DNA from: JBECKR01 sp040235415
GTDB taxonomy: Bacteria; Acidobacteriota; Polarisedimenticolia; Polarisedimenticolales; Polarisedimenticolaceae
Assembly: GCA_040235415.1 (NCBI GenBank)
Contig: JBECKR010000005.1
Coordinates: forward strand, 1-57,163
DNA length: 57,163 bases
Direction: 5' to 3'
Part shown: piece by piece, positions 1 through 8,045 of the stretch
How the letters are laid out: every line of letters starts with the position of its first letter
Position numbering within the stretch: the stretch's first letter is position 1
Notes under the pieces: generated by a model
The model's database searches: none
Seen by the model: only the letters and a program-made list of their open reading frames with translations
Told to the model about the DNA's origin: nothing
Program-made: the position numbers and the translations under genes

Positions 1-1
1 C

Positions 2-937
2 GCGCCGGACACCTTCCCCCAGGGAAACACGACCGTGGTGATCGGCACGCGGAGCGTGCTGGTCGTCGACTCGTGCCTGCTGCCCTCGAGCGCGCGCGAG
101 GACATCGCCACGATCCGGACCTGGACCGACCTTCCCGTCACGTGGCTCGTGAACACGCACTGGCACTTCGACCACACGCTCGGCAACGCGACGTACGCCG
201 CGGCGTTCCCCGCGATCCGGATCGTCGCTGAGGACGCCACGCGGAAGATCGTGGCCGACTACAACCCGGGAGTGGTGGCGCGCTATCCGAAGCGCGCCGA
301 GCTGTTCCGCACGGTCCTCGACACCGGCAAGAAGCCGGACGGCACGCCGATCACCGACGCCGAGCGCCGCGACTACGGGCGTGCGCTCGCCGGGCTCGAG
401 CCGATGCTGCGGGAGCTCGACGGCGCGACGCAGCTCGTGCCGGACGTCTCGTTCCGCGAGTCGCTGAAGATCGACCTCGGGAACCGGCCGGTCGAGATTC
501 TGTTCCTGGGTCCCGGCAACACCGCCGGCGATACCGTGGTGTACCTCCCGAAGGAGCGCATCGTCGCGACCGGCGATCTCGTGGACCATCCGGTGCCGTA
601 CTTCTTCGGCGGGCTGCCGGTCGACTTCGCGCGCACGCTCGAGAAGCTCGCGGCGCTCGACGCCGGCACGTTCGTGCCCGGCCACGGCGAGGTGCTGCAC
701 GACAAGGCCTATCTCCGGCAGGTCGTCGCGCTGCTCGACGTGGTCAACGCCGAGGTCGAGCGCGAGATCGACGACGGCAAGACCGAGGACGAGGTCGTCC
801 GGGCGGTGCCGACCGCCGTCGGGATCGACGCGTGGCGCGAGCGCTTCGCGGCCGACGACGCGACCGATCGCGATTTCTTCGACTCGTCGTTCGCGGCGCT
901 CGTCAAGGCCTCGTATCGACAAATCAAGATGCGCTGA
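2..937 (+). CDS. MBL-fold metallo-hydrolase, 5' end cut by window
   Basis: Metallo-beta-lactamase superfamily hydrolase. The frame is open from base 2 to the stop at 935-937, and the residues before the first GTG at 35 (ending PQGNTT) read as normal family sequence, so the true start lies outside the window. The zinc-binding HxHxDH motif is HWHFDH, followed by TLGN. Further metal ligands are in the GNTAGDTVV block, in GDLVDHP (bridging Asp) and in FVPGHGEV. The helical C-terminal tail is typical of the SoxH/quinoprotein-relay-like and cyclase-like subgroups. The substrate cannot be told from sequence. The gene is followed by about 190 bases without a gene. Confidence 0.88.
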   Translation, partial: APDTFPQGNTTVVIGTRSVLVVDSCLLPSSAREDIATIRTWTDLPVTWLVNTHWHFDHTLGNATYAAAFPAIRIVAEDATRKIVADYNPGVVARYPKRAELFRTVLDTGKKPDGTPITDAERRDYGRALAGLEPMLRELDGATQLVPDVSFRESLKIDLGNRPVEILFLGPGNTAGDTVVYLPKERIVATGDLVDHPVPYFFGGLPVDFARTLEKLAALDAGTFVPGHGEVLHDKAYLRQVVALLDVVNAEVEREIDDGKTEDEVVRAVPTAVGIDAWRERFAADDATDRDFFDSSFAALVKASYRQIKMR

Positions 938-1128
938 AGGGCAACGCCGTCGCGGCATTCGGCCTTCGGAATTCAAGTATTGAAGACCCGGTGCTGAGGT
1001 CTACAGAGGTTTCGCTTGCCGGCGCGCCGACGCCGCATTTCGTCGCTCGAAATATCGTTCGTGGAGCGTCGGGGGTTTGCGACCATGGGTTAGGATGCAG
1101 CGGGGAGAGTCATTTCACGGGAGGAGTC

Positions 1129-1467
1129 ATGGCGAAACGTTCGACGAAGCGCGGTCCACGAAAGCGAAATCCGACACGGACCGCGGTCTCGGCCCTCGTG
1201 GAAGCCGTCTCGGAACAAGTGATGCAGCACGTCCGCAAGGAGCTCCCGTCGAAGGACGCGTTCAACGAATTGCGTCGCGACGTCCGGAGGATCGGCACGC
1301 GCCTCGAGCGCGCCAGCGCCGGGCGTCCGCGCCGCGGCCGTCCGCCGTCGAACCGCAAGTGCACGGTGCGCGGCTGCAGCGAGAAGCACGTCGCGCACGG
1401 CTACTGCTCGAAGCACTACCAGCAGTGGCGGCGGCAGCAGCAGGGCAAGGCCGTCCGGAAGAAGTGA
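1129..1467 (+). CDS. Small basic protein with C-terminal zinc-ribbon-like motif
   Basis: 112-aa basic protein of unknown function. The N-terminal third is Lys/Arg-rich, the middle is a predicted helix with alternating charges, and a linker rich in Arg, Gly and Pro (RPRRGRPPSNRK) resembles an AT-hook. The C-terminus has a Cys4/His cluster: CTVRGC, then CSKHYQQWRR, a C-x4-C-x10-C-x3-H pattern often seen in phage and bacterial DNA-binding or HNH-associated proteins. The ATG at 1129 is chosen because GGGAGGAG sits 3-10 bases upstream; the frame is open further 5' but that part looks non-coding. The AT-hook-like linker and Cys/His cluster suggest nucleic-acid binding, which is inference. Confidence 0.72.
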   Translation: MAKRSTKRGPRKRNPTRTAVSALVEAVSEQVMQHVRKELPSKDAFNELRRDVRRIGTRLERASAGRPRRGRPPSNRKCTVRGCSEKHVAHGYCSKHYQQWRRQQQGKAVRKK

Positions 1468-1568
1468 ACGGCGACGAGGCCGGTGGGGTCGGCCTCGCGT
1501 CCGAGATCGACCGGGTTCCCACACGGCCCCGCCGCCGTTCCGTGTTTCGGTGAGCATGCTCTTTTGAG

Positions 1569-1588
1569 GTGTTGCTGTCAAGCAACAC
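1569..1588. promoter_or_regulatory. Operator-like inverted repeat upstream of XRE-TPR gene
   Basis: Perfect dyad GTGTTGCT-gtca-AGCAACAC. A third half-site AGCAACA lies at 1604-1610, 28 bases before the regulator start at 1632. The position and symmetry fit an autoregulatory operator for the downstream HTH protein. Binding itself is inference. Confidence 0.6.
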
Positions 1589-1631
1589 ATCCTGGTCCTG
1601 ATCAGCAACATCGGATACCCTCACTCCCGCG

Positions 1632-2801
1632 ATGCCCAGCCGCCCGATCGCCGCGTCTCCCGCCGTCGCGAGCCTCCTGCGGCAGCGTCGCAAGGCGTTG
1701 GGACTCACCCTCCGCGCGGTCGAGAAGCTCGCGGCGGACGCCGGCAGCCCGATTCCGTACAGCACGCTGTCACGGATCGAGCAGGGGTTGCTCGATCCGG
1801 GCGTCAAGCGACTGCAGCAGCTGCTGCGCCTGTACCACGTCCCGCTCCAAGCCGCGGGTGACCTCCTCGATGTCGAGGACATGGCGGGCGAGGTCCCGGC
1901 CGAGCGCGACCCGAAGGCGCTGTACCGCGCCGCGACCGATGCCTGGCAACGCGGCGCGATCGGCGAGGCGCTGGCCGGACTGATCGCGCTGCGGATGCGC
2001 GCCGAGGAGTTCGACGCCCGTCTCCGGCAAAAGGCGACGCTCTCGCTCGCGGTCGTGGCGAGCTCTCTCGGCAAGCACCGGCTGTCGCGGCACCTGCTCG
2101 ACGGGCTGCTCCTCGAGGAGATCGACCCCGCGCTGCTGGTGTCGGTGCTGCTGCAGTCCGCGATCTCGTGGCATTGGCTCGGGGGGCACGAGGCGGCGCT
2201 CGCGTTCCTCGCGCGCGCGGAACACCACGTGCCCGAGGACGCGCACCTCGAGCGCGCGTGGGTGCTGCACGAGCGCGCCTCGATCCTCGCGGACCGCGCG
2301 GACCTGGACGGAGCCGAGCGCGCGCTCGCCGACGCGCTCGAGGCCTATCGCCGCGCCGGCGACGAGTCCGGCTACGGCCGCGCGCTCGGGGTCGGCGTGC
2401 GGGTGCGGATCCTGCGCGGGGACGGCGCGGCGGCGCTCGAGGCCGCCGAGGCGGCTCGATTCCATGCCGCGCGACACCACCTGAACCGCATCGCCACGCT
2501 GCGCCGCATCGACGAGGGACGGGCCCACGCGCTCCTCGGCGACGCCCCCCGGGCGTTCAAGGCCCTCGAGAAGGCGCTCGCGGACGCGATCGCCCAGGAC
2601 GATCGATCCTCGCGCTTTTACGCGCACTACCACCTGTGGGAGGTCGCGAACGACTCCGGCGACGAGTCGCGCGCGCGGCTCGAGCTCGACGCCGCCGTCT
2701 ACCACGTGCGCTTCATCGACGACGTCACCCCGGAGGCCAACCGCATCCGGGAGATGCTCGCCCGGGGAGGAAAGCCGTGGCCTGGTCGGACATCTCCGTA
2801 A
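1632..2801 (+). CDS. XRE-family HTH regulator with C-terminal TPR array
   Basis: 389-aa cytoplasmic transcription regulator. Residues about 10-75 form a Cro/C1-type helix-turn-helix (LLRQRRKALGLTLRAVEKLA, then YSTLSRIEQG as recognition helix). The remainder is an all-helical repeat region with TPR spacing (for example LERAWVLHERASILADRADL and ALLGDAPRAFKALEKALADA). HTH plus TPR is the architecture of RRNPP peptide-sensing regulators (Rgg/PlcR/NprR) and of some general XRE-TPR proteins. A dyad operator lies upstream, and the next gene starts inside this one at 2777, so the two are probably translationally coupled. The ligand is unknown. Confidence 0.85.
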   Translation: MPSRPIAASPAVASLLRQRRKALGLTLRAVEKLAADAGSPIPYSTLSRIEQGLLDPGVKRLQQLLRLYHVPLQAAGDLLDVEDMAGEVPAERDPKALYRAATDAWQRGAIGEALAGLIALRMRAEEFDARLRQKATLSLAVVASSLGKHRLSRHLLDGLLLEEIDPALLVSVLLQSAISWHWLGGHEAALAFLARAEHHVPEDAHLERAWVLHERASILADRADLDGAERALADALEAYRRAGDESGYGRALGVGVRVRILRGDGAAALEAAEAARFHAARHHLNRIATLRRIDEGRAHALLGDAPRAFKALEKALADAIAQDDRSSRFYAHYHLWEVANDSGDESRARLELDAAVYHVRFIDDVTPEANRIREMLARGGKPWPGRTSP

Positions 2802-3031
2802 CCCTGAGCGGGATCTCCGGGGACTCGCTGACGCTGTCGGCCTCGAACCCCCGGGGGGCGGCCGAGGTCGCGCGGGTCGGCGTCGGCGTGCGTCTCGCCG
2901 ACGGCACGGAGACGCGCCTCGAGAGCGAGAACGTCACGTTCGGTGCCGGCCAGACCAAGTCCGTACGGCTCACCGCGTCCTCGACCATCGACACGACGAC
3001 GGACAGCCCGGAGCCGCTCCCGCCGACCTAG
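2777..3031 (+). CDS. Small Ig-like beta-strand protein overlapping the XRE regulator
   Basis: 84-aa protein starting at GTG 2777 with GGGGAGG six bases upstream; it overlaps the last 25 bases of the regulator gene. The sequence alternates hydrophobic and Ser/Thr residues (ISVTLSGISGDSLTLSASNP; VGVGVRLADGTETRLES; FGAGQTKSVRLTAS), as in a single Ig-like/CARDB-type beta sandwich, and ends in a Thr/Pro-rich tail. No signal peptide or membrane segment is seen. The function is unknown. Tight coupling to the regulator suggests a partner, ligand or target. Confidence 0.65.
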   Translation: MAWSDISVTLSGISGDSLTLSASNPRGAAEVARVGVGVRLADGTETRLESENVTFGAGQTKSVRLTASSTIDTTTDSPEPLPPT

Positions 3032-3056
3032 GGACAACGGAGCGTCGATGAAGAAT

Positions 3057-3088
3057 CCCGCCCGGTCCGCCGTCGACGACCGGGCGGG
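3057..3088. repeat. Strong GC hairpin between small protein and protease genes
   Basis: Perfect inverted repeat with 11-bp arms (CCCGCCCGGTC/GACCGGGCGGG) and a 10-base loop, 26 bases after the small gene stop. There is no T-tract, so it could be an attenuator, a transcript-stabilising stem or a factor-independent pause site before the protease gene. Confidence 0.45.
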
Positions 3089-3186
3089 GCGCGTTCCGGC
3101 AGACCGGCGTGAGTCGAATCCTCCCGGGGCGCGTCCCTCCTTGCAACCGCAAGGGGGGCGGGCGAGAGCCTCCCGGGGAGGTCGAC

Positions 3187-5295
3187 ATGTCGAGGGGCCG
3201 GTTCGTCGTCGTCGCGCTCTCGAGCGCTCTCGTTCTCGGATCCGCGGCCGGGGCGGCGGCGCCGCCCGCGGCACGCGCGACCGACCGTCTGATCGTGAAG
3301 CTCCGGGACGACGCCCGGGTCCGCGTGCGCCACGGCGTCCCGGTGTCGCTCGCGGGTCGCGACCTCGCGGGCGTCGTGCGGGCGCTTCGCGAGCACGACG
3401 CGCTCGCGATCGACCCGCTGTTCGCGCGCGACGAGGACGCGATCGAGCGCACCCGGCGGGCGGCCGAGTCACGCTCCGGACGGCGTCTCGCGGACCTCAA
3501 CGGCTATCTCGAGATCACGCTCCGTCCCGAGGACACCGCGGGCCTGCTCGAGGCGCTGCTCGCCGACCCGGCGGTCGAGACCGCCTACCGCCCGGCGCTG
3601 CCGCCGCCGCCGCCGGTCGACATCCCGCCGACGACCCCCGACTGGGAGGCGGACCAGGGCTACCTCTACGCCGCGCCGGACGGGATCGACGCCGCCTACG
3701 CCTGGACGCAGCCGGGCGGCACCGGCCTCGGGGTCACGATCGCGGACATCGAGTACTCCTATCGCCCCACCCACGAGGACCTCGACGCCGCCGCCGGCGC
3801 GACGCGCTGCTTCACGCCGGGCACGGACTACATCGAGCACGGCACCGCGACCCTGGGCTTGATCGTCGCGGGCCGCAACGGCTACGGCGGCACCGGGATC
3901 GCGCATCTCTCGACGCCGCTGTTCGTCACCGACTACCCGGTCGGGATGACCTACAGCGTCGCGCGGGCGATCGATTGCGCCGCGACGTTCCTCGCCGCCG
4001 GCGACGTCCTGCTGGTCGAGGCGCAGACCGGCGGCCCGACCGGCCTGTTCGTTCCGGCGGAGTGGGACGCGGCGGAGTTCGACGCGATCTCGATCGCGAC
4101 CGCCGCGGGCATCGTGGTCGTCGAGGGCGCCGGCAACGGCGGCGAGAACCTCGACGACCCGATCTACGGCGACGCGTTCAATCGCGGGACGCGCGACTCC
4201 GGGGCCATCATCGTCGGCGCCGGAGCGCCGCCGGACTACGGCACGCAGCCGGACCGCTCGCGCCTCGAGTTCTCGTCCTACGGTTCGCGGCTCGACGCCC
4301 AGGGCTGGGGAGACGACGTCGGCTCGACCGGCTACGGCGACCTCTTCGACGGCGGCGGCGACCCGAACCAGTACTACACCGCGCTGTTCAACGGCACGTC
4401 GTCGGCCTCGGCGATGGTCGCGGGGGCGGCGGCGGCGCTGCAGGGCGCCGCGCTCGCGTGCGGCCCCGCGCCGCTCGAGCCGCAGGCGATCCGCCGGCAG
4501 CTGAACTGGACCGGATCGCCGCAGCAGGCCGGGCCGTACGCCGGGTTCATCGGCCCGCGGCCGGACCTCCGCGCGGCGATCGACGGCCTCACGACCGACG
4601 ACGACGGCGACCTGTACTCGGAGTGCGACGGCGACTGTGACGACTCGGCGGCGTGGCGCGCCCCGGGCCTCGAGGAGAGCTGCGACGACGTCGACAACGA
4701 CTGCAACGGGGTCGCCGACGATCGCGACATCGACGGCGACGGCCGCTACGGCTGCGCGGGCTCCCCCGACCCGAAGGACTGCGACGACGGCCACGCGGGG
4801 CTGTGGGCGCCCCCGGGCGAGGCGCCGAACCTGCGCTTCGACGCCTCCGACACGCTGACCTGGGATTCGCCGGCCGATCGCGGCACGCGGATGCCGGCGC
4901 GCTACGAGATCGCCCGCGGCACCGACCCCTCCTTCACCTCCGCGGCGTGCATCGCGACGACCGACTACCCCGGCGAGTCCGCGGTCGACGCCGAGAGCCC
5001 GCTGCCGGGTACCGCGTACTTCTACCTCGTCCACGCCGCCGACGGCTGCGACGACGGTCCGTGGGGCAAGGACTCGGCGGGCAACGACCGCGGCGTCGTG
5101 CTCGCCTGCGACGACGACGTCGACGGCGACGGCGTCAGCGACCGCTGGACCGACAACTGCCCGCGCGACGCCAACGCCGATCAGGCCGACGCCGACGCGG
5201 ACTGGCTCGGCGACGTCTGCGACAACTGCCCGGCGACGTTCAACCCGGAGCAGGTCGACTCGGACGGCAACGGCGTCGGGGACGCCTGCGAGTAG
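3187..5295 (+). CDS. Secreted subtilisin-like (S8) serine peptidase with Ca-binding repeats
   Basis: 702-aa exported protease. ATG 3187 is chosen because GGGGAGG precedes it and a signal peptide follows at once (FVVVALSSALVLGSAAGAAA). Residues about 33-135 resemble an I9-type prodomain. The S8 triad is visible: Asp187 in TIADIEYSY, His218 in IEHGTATLG and Ser405 in FNGTSSASAMVAG, with the oxyanion Asn317 in GAGNGG. After about residue 500 come Asp-rich thrombospondin type 3-like/MopI-like repeats (DDDGDLYSECDGDCDD; DVDNDCNGVADDRDIDGDG; DSDGNGVGDACE) around a fibronectin-like stretch. It probably acts outside the cell and needs calcium. It lies just downstream of the XRE-TPR cassette. Confidence 0.9.
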   Translation: MSRGRFVVVALSSALVLGSAAGAAAPPAARATDRLIVKLRDDARVRVRHGVPVSLAGRDLAGVVRALREHDALAIDPLFARDEDAIERTRRAAESRSGRRLADLNGYLEITLRPEDTAGLLEALLADPAVETAYRPALPPPPPVDIPPTTPDWEADQGYLYAAPDGIDAAYAWTQPGGTGLGVTIADIEYSYRPTHEDLDAAAGATRCFTPGTDYIEHGTATLGLIVAGRNGYGGTGIAHLSTPLFVTDYPVGMTYSVARAIDCAATFLAAGDVLLVEAQTGGPTGLFVPAEWDAAEFDAISIATAAGIVVVEGAGNGGENLDDPIYGDAFNRGTRDSGAIIVGAGAPPDYGTQPDRSRLEFSSYGSRLDAQGWGDDVGSTGYGDLFDGGGDPNQYYTALFNGTSSASAMVAGAAAALQGAALACGPAPLEPQAIRRQLNWTGSPQQAGPYAGFIGPRPDLRAAIDGLTTDDDGDLYSECDGDCDDSAAWRAPGLEESCDDVDNDCNGVADDRDIDGDGRYGCAGSPDPKDCDDGHAGLWAPPGEAPNLRFDASDTLTWDSPADRGTRMPARYEIARGTDPSFTSAACIATTDYPGESAVDAESPLPGTAYFYLVHAADGCDDGPWGKDSAGNDRGVVLACDDDVDGDGVSDRWTDNCPRDANADQADADADWLGDVCDNCPATFNPEQVDSDGNGVGDACE

Positions 5296-5302
5296 GCGGG
5301 CG

Positions 5303-6106
5303 TCAGCGCGTGCAGCAGAAAATCTCGCCGCTCTCGGCCGTCAGCCCCATGCGGGCCGCGTCGCCGGCCCCGGCGACGTCCTCGACCCGGATCGTGCGCA
5401 CGCGGAAGCCGGCCTCGCGCAGCCGTTCGACGTAGTCCGCGCCGTAGCGCCGCACGTGGTCCTCCTGGCCGAACCGCCGCAGCCGCTCGGCCGGATCGGC
5501 GAGACCCGGATCCTCGTCGGTCGTCGCGCCGCTCGTCGGGACGTTCAGGACCGCCCAGCCGCCGTCCTTCAGCACGCGCCGGATCTCGCGCATCGCGGCG
5601 CGGTCGTCCGGGACGTGCTCGAGCACGTGGCTGCAGACCACGACGTCGAACGACGCGTCCGGGAACCCGATCCTCGTGACGTCGATCTTCACCACCGCGC
5701 GCGGGTCGTGGAGGTCGGCCGTGAGGTAGCCGTCGCCGAGCGCGCGCCGCAACCGCGGCTCGAAGCACGCTTCCGGCGCGACGTGCAGCACCCGCTTCGG
5801 CCGCCCGTCGAGGAGATCGGTGCTCCGCGTGACCCACAGCCAGAACAGGCGATGCCGCTCGAGCGAGCCGCACCGCGGGCACAGCGCGTCCTCCCGCGGC
5901 ACGACGCCGAACGTCTTGAACCGCCGGAACGACCCGCCGCAGACCGGACAGAGCCGGCGCCACCCGAGGTACGGCGCGACGCGCGCCGCCGCCCTCGCGC
6001 GCCCGACGAGCTTCGAGACCAGCGCGGACAATCCTGACGACTCCCGCGGTCGCGGCGCGGGCCGGACCGGCCGAGAGCATGCCACGGCGCGCGCGACCGC
6101 GTCCAC
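5303..6106 (-). CDS. Zinc-ribbon class I SAM methyltransferase
   Basis: 267-aa protein. The N-terminal third carries two CxxC pairs (CPVCGGSFRRF and CPRCGSLERHR), a zinc ribbon found in a family of sugar/lipid-associated methyltransferases. The Rossmann part follows: VLHVAPEACFEPRLRRAL (motif I region), DVVVCSHVLEHVPDD (post-motif of the Methyltransf_11 fold) and EIRRVLKDGGWAVLNVPT. The start is a GTG at 6106. Weak SD support leaves an internal start possible, but residues before the zinc ribbon are not conserved anyway. It is convergent with the protease, with seven bases between stops. The substrate is unknown. Confidence 0.82.
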   Translation of the reverse strand: MDAVARAVACSRPVRPAPRPRESSGLSALVSKLVGRARAAARVAPYLGWRRLCPVCGGSFRRFKTFGVVPREDALCPRCGSLERHRLFWLWVTRSTDLLDGRPKRVLHVAPEACFEPRLRRALGDGYLTADLHDPRAVVKIDVTRIGFPDASFDVVVCSHVLEHVPDDRAAMREIRRVLKDGGWAVLNVPTSGATTDEDPGLADPAERLRRFGQEDHVRRYGADYVERLREAGFRVRTIRVEDVAGAGDAARMGLTAESGEIFCCTR

Positions 6107-6118
6107 CCGGGGCGGGGG

Positions 6119-6574
6119 CTACTGCGGGACGTCGCCCACGAACCGCACCGGCAGCGCCGAGGCCGGGATCGCGACGACCTCGAGCGTCGTCTCGCTCGCG
6201 GGGCAGTCCGCTCCGAGGAGCGGCGGCAGCGGGCCGACGGTGACCTCGATCACGCCGTCGCGGCGCTCGACCCGTTCGATCGCCTGCGCGAGCTTGATGC
6301 AGGTCGCGCGGCCCCAGAACACCGCGACGAGCGTCTCCCGCGAGAAGTCGATCGCCGGTACCGGCGCCGTCGAGTGCGCGACCCAGAACGACGACCACGC
6401 CGCGTCGTCCCGGAACACCGCCGTGCCGGCCGTCTCCACCGTGAGATCGGCGGCCGCCGTCACGCTCCGGAACGGGACCGGCTTCGGCCCGGACTCGTCG
6501 TCCCGGAACAGGTCGCAGCGCGATGCCACGACGAGACCGGCGAGAACCACCGCGGCGACGATGGCGCGCTTCAT
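6119..6574 (-). CDS. Putative exported lipoprotein, unknown function
   Basis: 151 aa. The start ATG 6574 is preceded by GGAGG. The N-terminus is a signal sequence (MKRAIVAAVVLAGLVVASRC), with Cys20 placed like a lipobox Cys although Arg at -1 is unusual. The mature part (SVTAAADLTVETAGTAVFRD; AWSSFWVAH; LVAVFWGRATCIKLAQAIE) fits the small PrcB-like/'protease complex subunit' type seen in bacterial lipoproteins, where a W-x-FW block follows a substrate-like strand. No catalytic motif is seen. It ends 12 bases before the methyltransferase start and may be co-transcribed with it. Confidence 0.68.
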   Translation of the reverse strand: MKRAIVAAVVLAGLVVASRCDLFRDDESGPKPVPFRSVTAAADLTVETAGTAVFRDDAAWSSFWVAHSTAPVPAIDFSRETLVAVFWGRATCIKLAQAIERVERRDGVIEVTVGPLPPLLGADCPASETTLEVVAIPASALPVRFVGDVPQ

Positions 6575-6874
6575 GGGGCCTCCTTCCGACCCGAGGATAC
6601 GCGCGGCCCCCGCGCGCGATGCGCGGCGCCGGGGGCGGGTGCTGCGCCGGAACCGCGCACGGTGGCGCGCAGCTTGGTACGGATCTCTCGAACTCGTTGG
6701 ACGCGCTGCCTTTCCCGTTCGTTGCGGCGCTGCAACGGATTCGGGGCGCGGCGTCGGCGGGGGCTGGGAGGTCCCCGGTCCCGCGTACCAGGCTGCGCGC
6801 CACCATGGAAGCCCCGACGGATCAACCCTGCCGCCGCGCACGAATTCGGTCCGGGACGGCGCGGCGCGCGGCGA
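6575..6874. other. Intergenic stretch with no gene seen
   Basis: Apart from the Shine-Dalgarno of the lipoprotein gene at 6579-6583, I see no credible coding sequence, RNA or repeat. The long plus-strand frames here are GC shadows. Confidence 0.5.
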
Positions 6875-7219
6875 CTACACCAGGGACACGACGGACTGCA
6901 GCCATCCGAGACAGGCGCCGGCGGCCAGCCCGAACGCCAGGCTCGACCGCCACCGCAGACCCCACCGGCGACCGAGGACCCCGACGACGAGCATCCAAAC
7001 GAAGTAGAGGAGCAAGAACGCGGCCGGAACGGCCAGGATGCCGCTGTAGACCGCGAGCTCGTAGCGCTCACCCCAGCCCCGGGGGTAGGCGCGAACCGCG
7101 AGACCGTGATACGTGGCCGCGTAGGCGGCCTCACACGCCGCGAACGCGACGAGCGCGTTCACGGTCTCGATCACGAAGTCCGGCTTCGCAACTGCATCCC
7201 GGCGTCTCTCGTCCGCCAA
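6875..7219 (-). CDS. Small polytopic membrane protein
   Basis: About 114 aa using TTG 7219, which has an excellent Shine-Dalgarno (AGGGGGAG) just upstream; a GTG at 7300 would add 27 Gly/Arg-rich residues that look non-coding. Three hydrophobic segments are visible: VIETVNALVAFAACEAAYAA, YSGILAVPAAFLLLYFVWML and LAFGLAAGACLGWLQSVVSL. No family is recognised. The function is unknown. Confidence 0.55.
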   Translation of the reverse strand: MADERRRDAVAKPDFVIETVNALVAFAACEAAYAATYHGLAVRAYPRGWGERYELAVYSGILAVPAAFLLLYFVWMLVVGVLGRRWGLRWRSSLAFGLAAGACLGWLQSVVSLV

Positions 7220-7413
7220 GGCTCCCCCTCGATCGTGAGAGTCACCGCCGCCGGTTCCTCCACCGATTTCGCGCGGCGCAGACCGCCACGGTGCCCACAC
7301 CGTCTCTTGTAACCCTCCTCCGGTCGCCCGCGCCTGCGGGACGTGCCGACATTCGTCCCCGAGATGGCCCGCTGCAGGAACCTGCTACAATCCGCCGCGT
7401 GGAGGATGCCGGA

Positions 7414-7650
7414 ATGTTCGAGCGTATCACGTTCGATCCGCGGATCATGGGTGGGCGAGCCTGCATTCGGGGAACGCGAATCACCGTATCTTTGGTCGTC
7501 AACCTCGTCGCCAACGGCATGGAACAGAGCGAGATTCTCGAGGAGTATCCGGACCTCGAGATCGACGACATCCGGCAGGCGTTGAAGTACGCCTCCTTTC
7601 TCGCGAACGAGGAGGTTCTCCCCCCCACGGGCACGCTCGGCCCCTCGTGA
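7414..7650 (+). CDS. DUF433 antitoxin
   Basis: 78-aa DUF433 protein, a small winged-helix antitoxin paired with DUF5615 nucleases. Family signatures: RITFDPRIMGGRACIRGTRI near the N-terminus and LVANGMEQSEILEEYPDLE, then DIRQALKYASFLANEE. ATG 7414 has GGAGG at 7401-7405. A GTG at 7399 could add five residues. The stop overlaps the toxin start by four bases (GTGA), the usual antitoxin-first order. It probably neutralises the toxin and represses its own promoter. Confidence 0.9.
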   Translation: MFERITFDPRIMGGRACIRGTRITVSLVVNLVANGMEQSEILEEYPDLEIDDIRQALKYASFLANEEVLPPTGTLGPS

Positions 7651-8012
7651 GGCTCCTCGCGGACATGGGAGTGGCTAATGCCACCGTGGAGGTCCTGCGG
7701 AGCCTCGGCCACGACGTCGAACACGTTCGCGATATCGGAAAGTCGAGCATCAGTGACTCGGAGATCCTGATGCCGGCGCGAACCGAGGGACGCACGGTCC
7801 TCACGTTCGACTTGGACTTCGGCGATCTCATGGCGGCCGCCGGAGAGGCGCTCCCGAGCGTCGTGATCGTTCGAACCCGGAATCAGCGTCCCGGTGTGGC
7901 AACACCGCGGATCGTCGACGTCGCAGGGAGATTCCGCCGGGATTTGGAGTCCGGTGCGGTCGTCATCATCGAGGACTCGAGGTGCCGGCTCCGGCGCCTT
8001 CCGCTCGGCTGA
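7647..8012 (+). CDS. DUF5615 PIN-like toxin
   Basis: 121-aa DUF5615 (Mut7-C/PIN-like) protein with a GTG start overlapping the antitoxin stop. The N-terminus LLADMGVANATVEVLRSLGH matches the family LLxDxxV/LP pattern, with the first acidic residue Asp5; TFDLDFGD supplies the second acidic cluster and VVIVRTRNQRP the third strand. A PIN-fold RNase activity is expected from the family. It is the second gene of a two-gene TA module. Confidence 0.87.
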   Translation: MRLLADMGVANATVEVLRSLGHDVEHVRDIGKSSISDSEILMPARTEGRTVLTFDLDFGDLMAAAGEALPSVVIVRTRNQRPGVATPRIVDVAGRFRRDLESGAVVIIEDSRCRLRRLPLG

Positions 8013-8045
8013 TCGGAGCGTACCGGCCACGACGCTCGCGCACCC

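Noticed and set aside
3089..3186. Possible riboswitch in the leader of the protease gene
   Set aside because: GC-rich stems are present, but no recognised riboswitch core (for example no GEMM-like tetraloop receptor or conserved A-rich junction).
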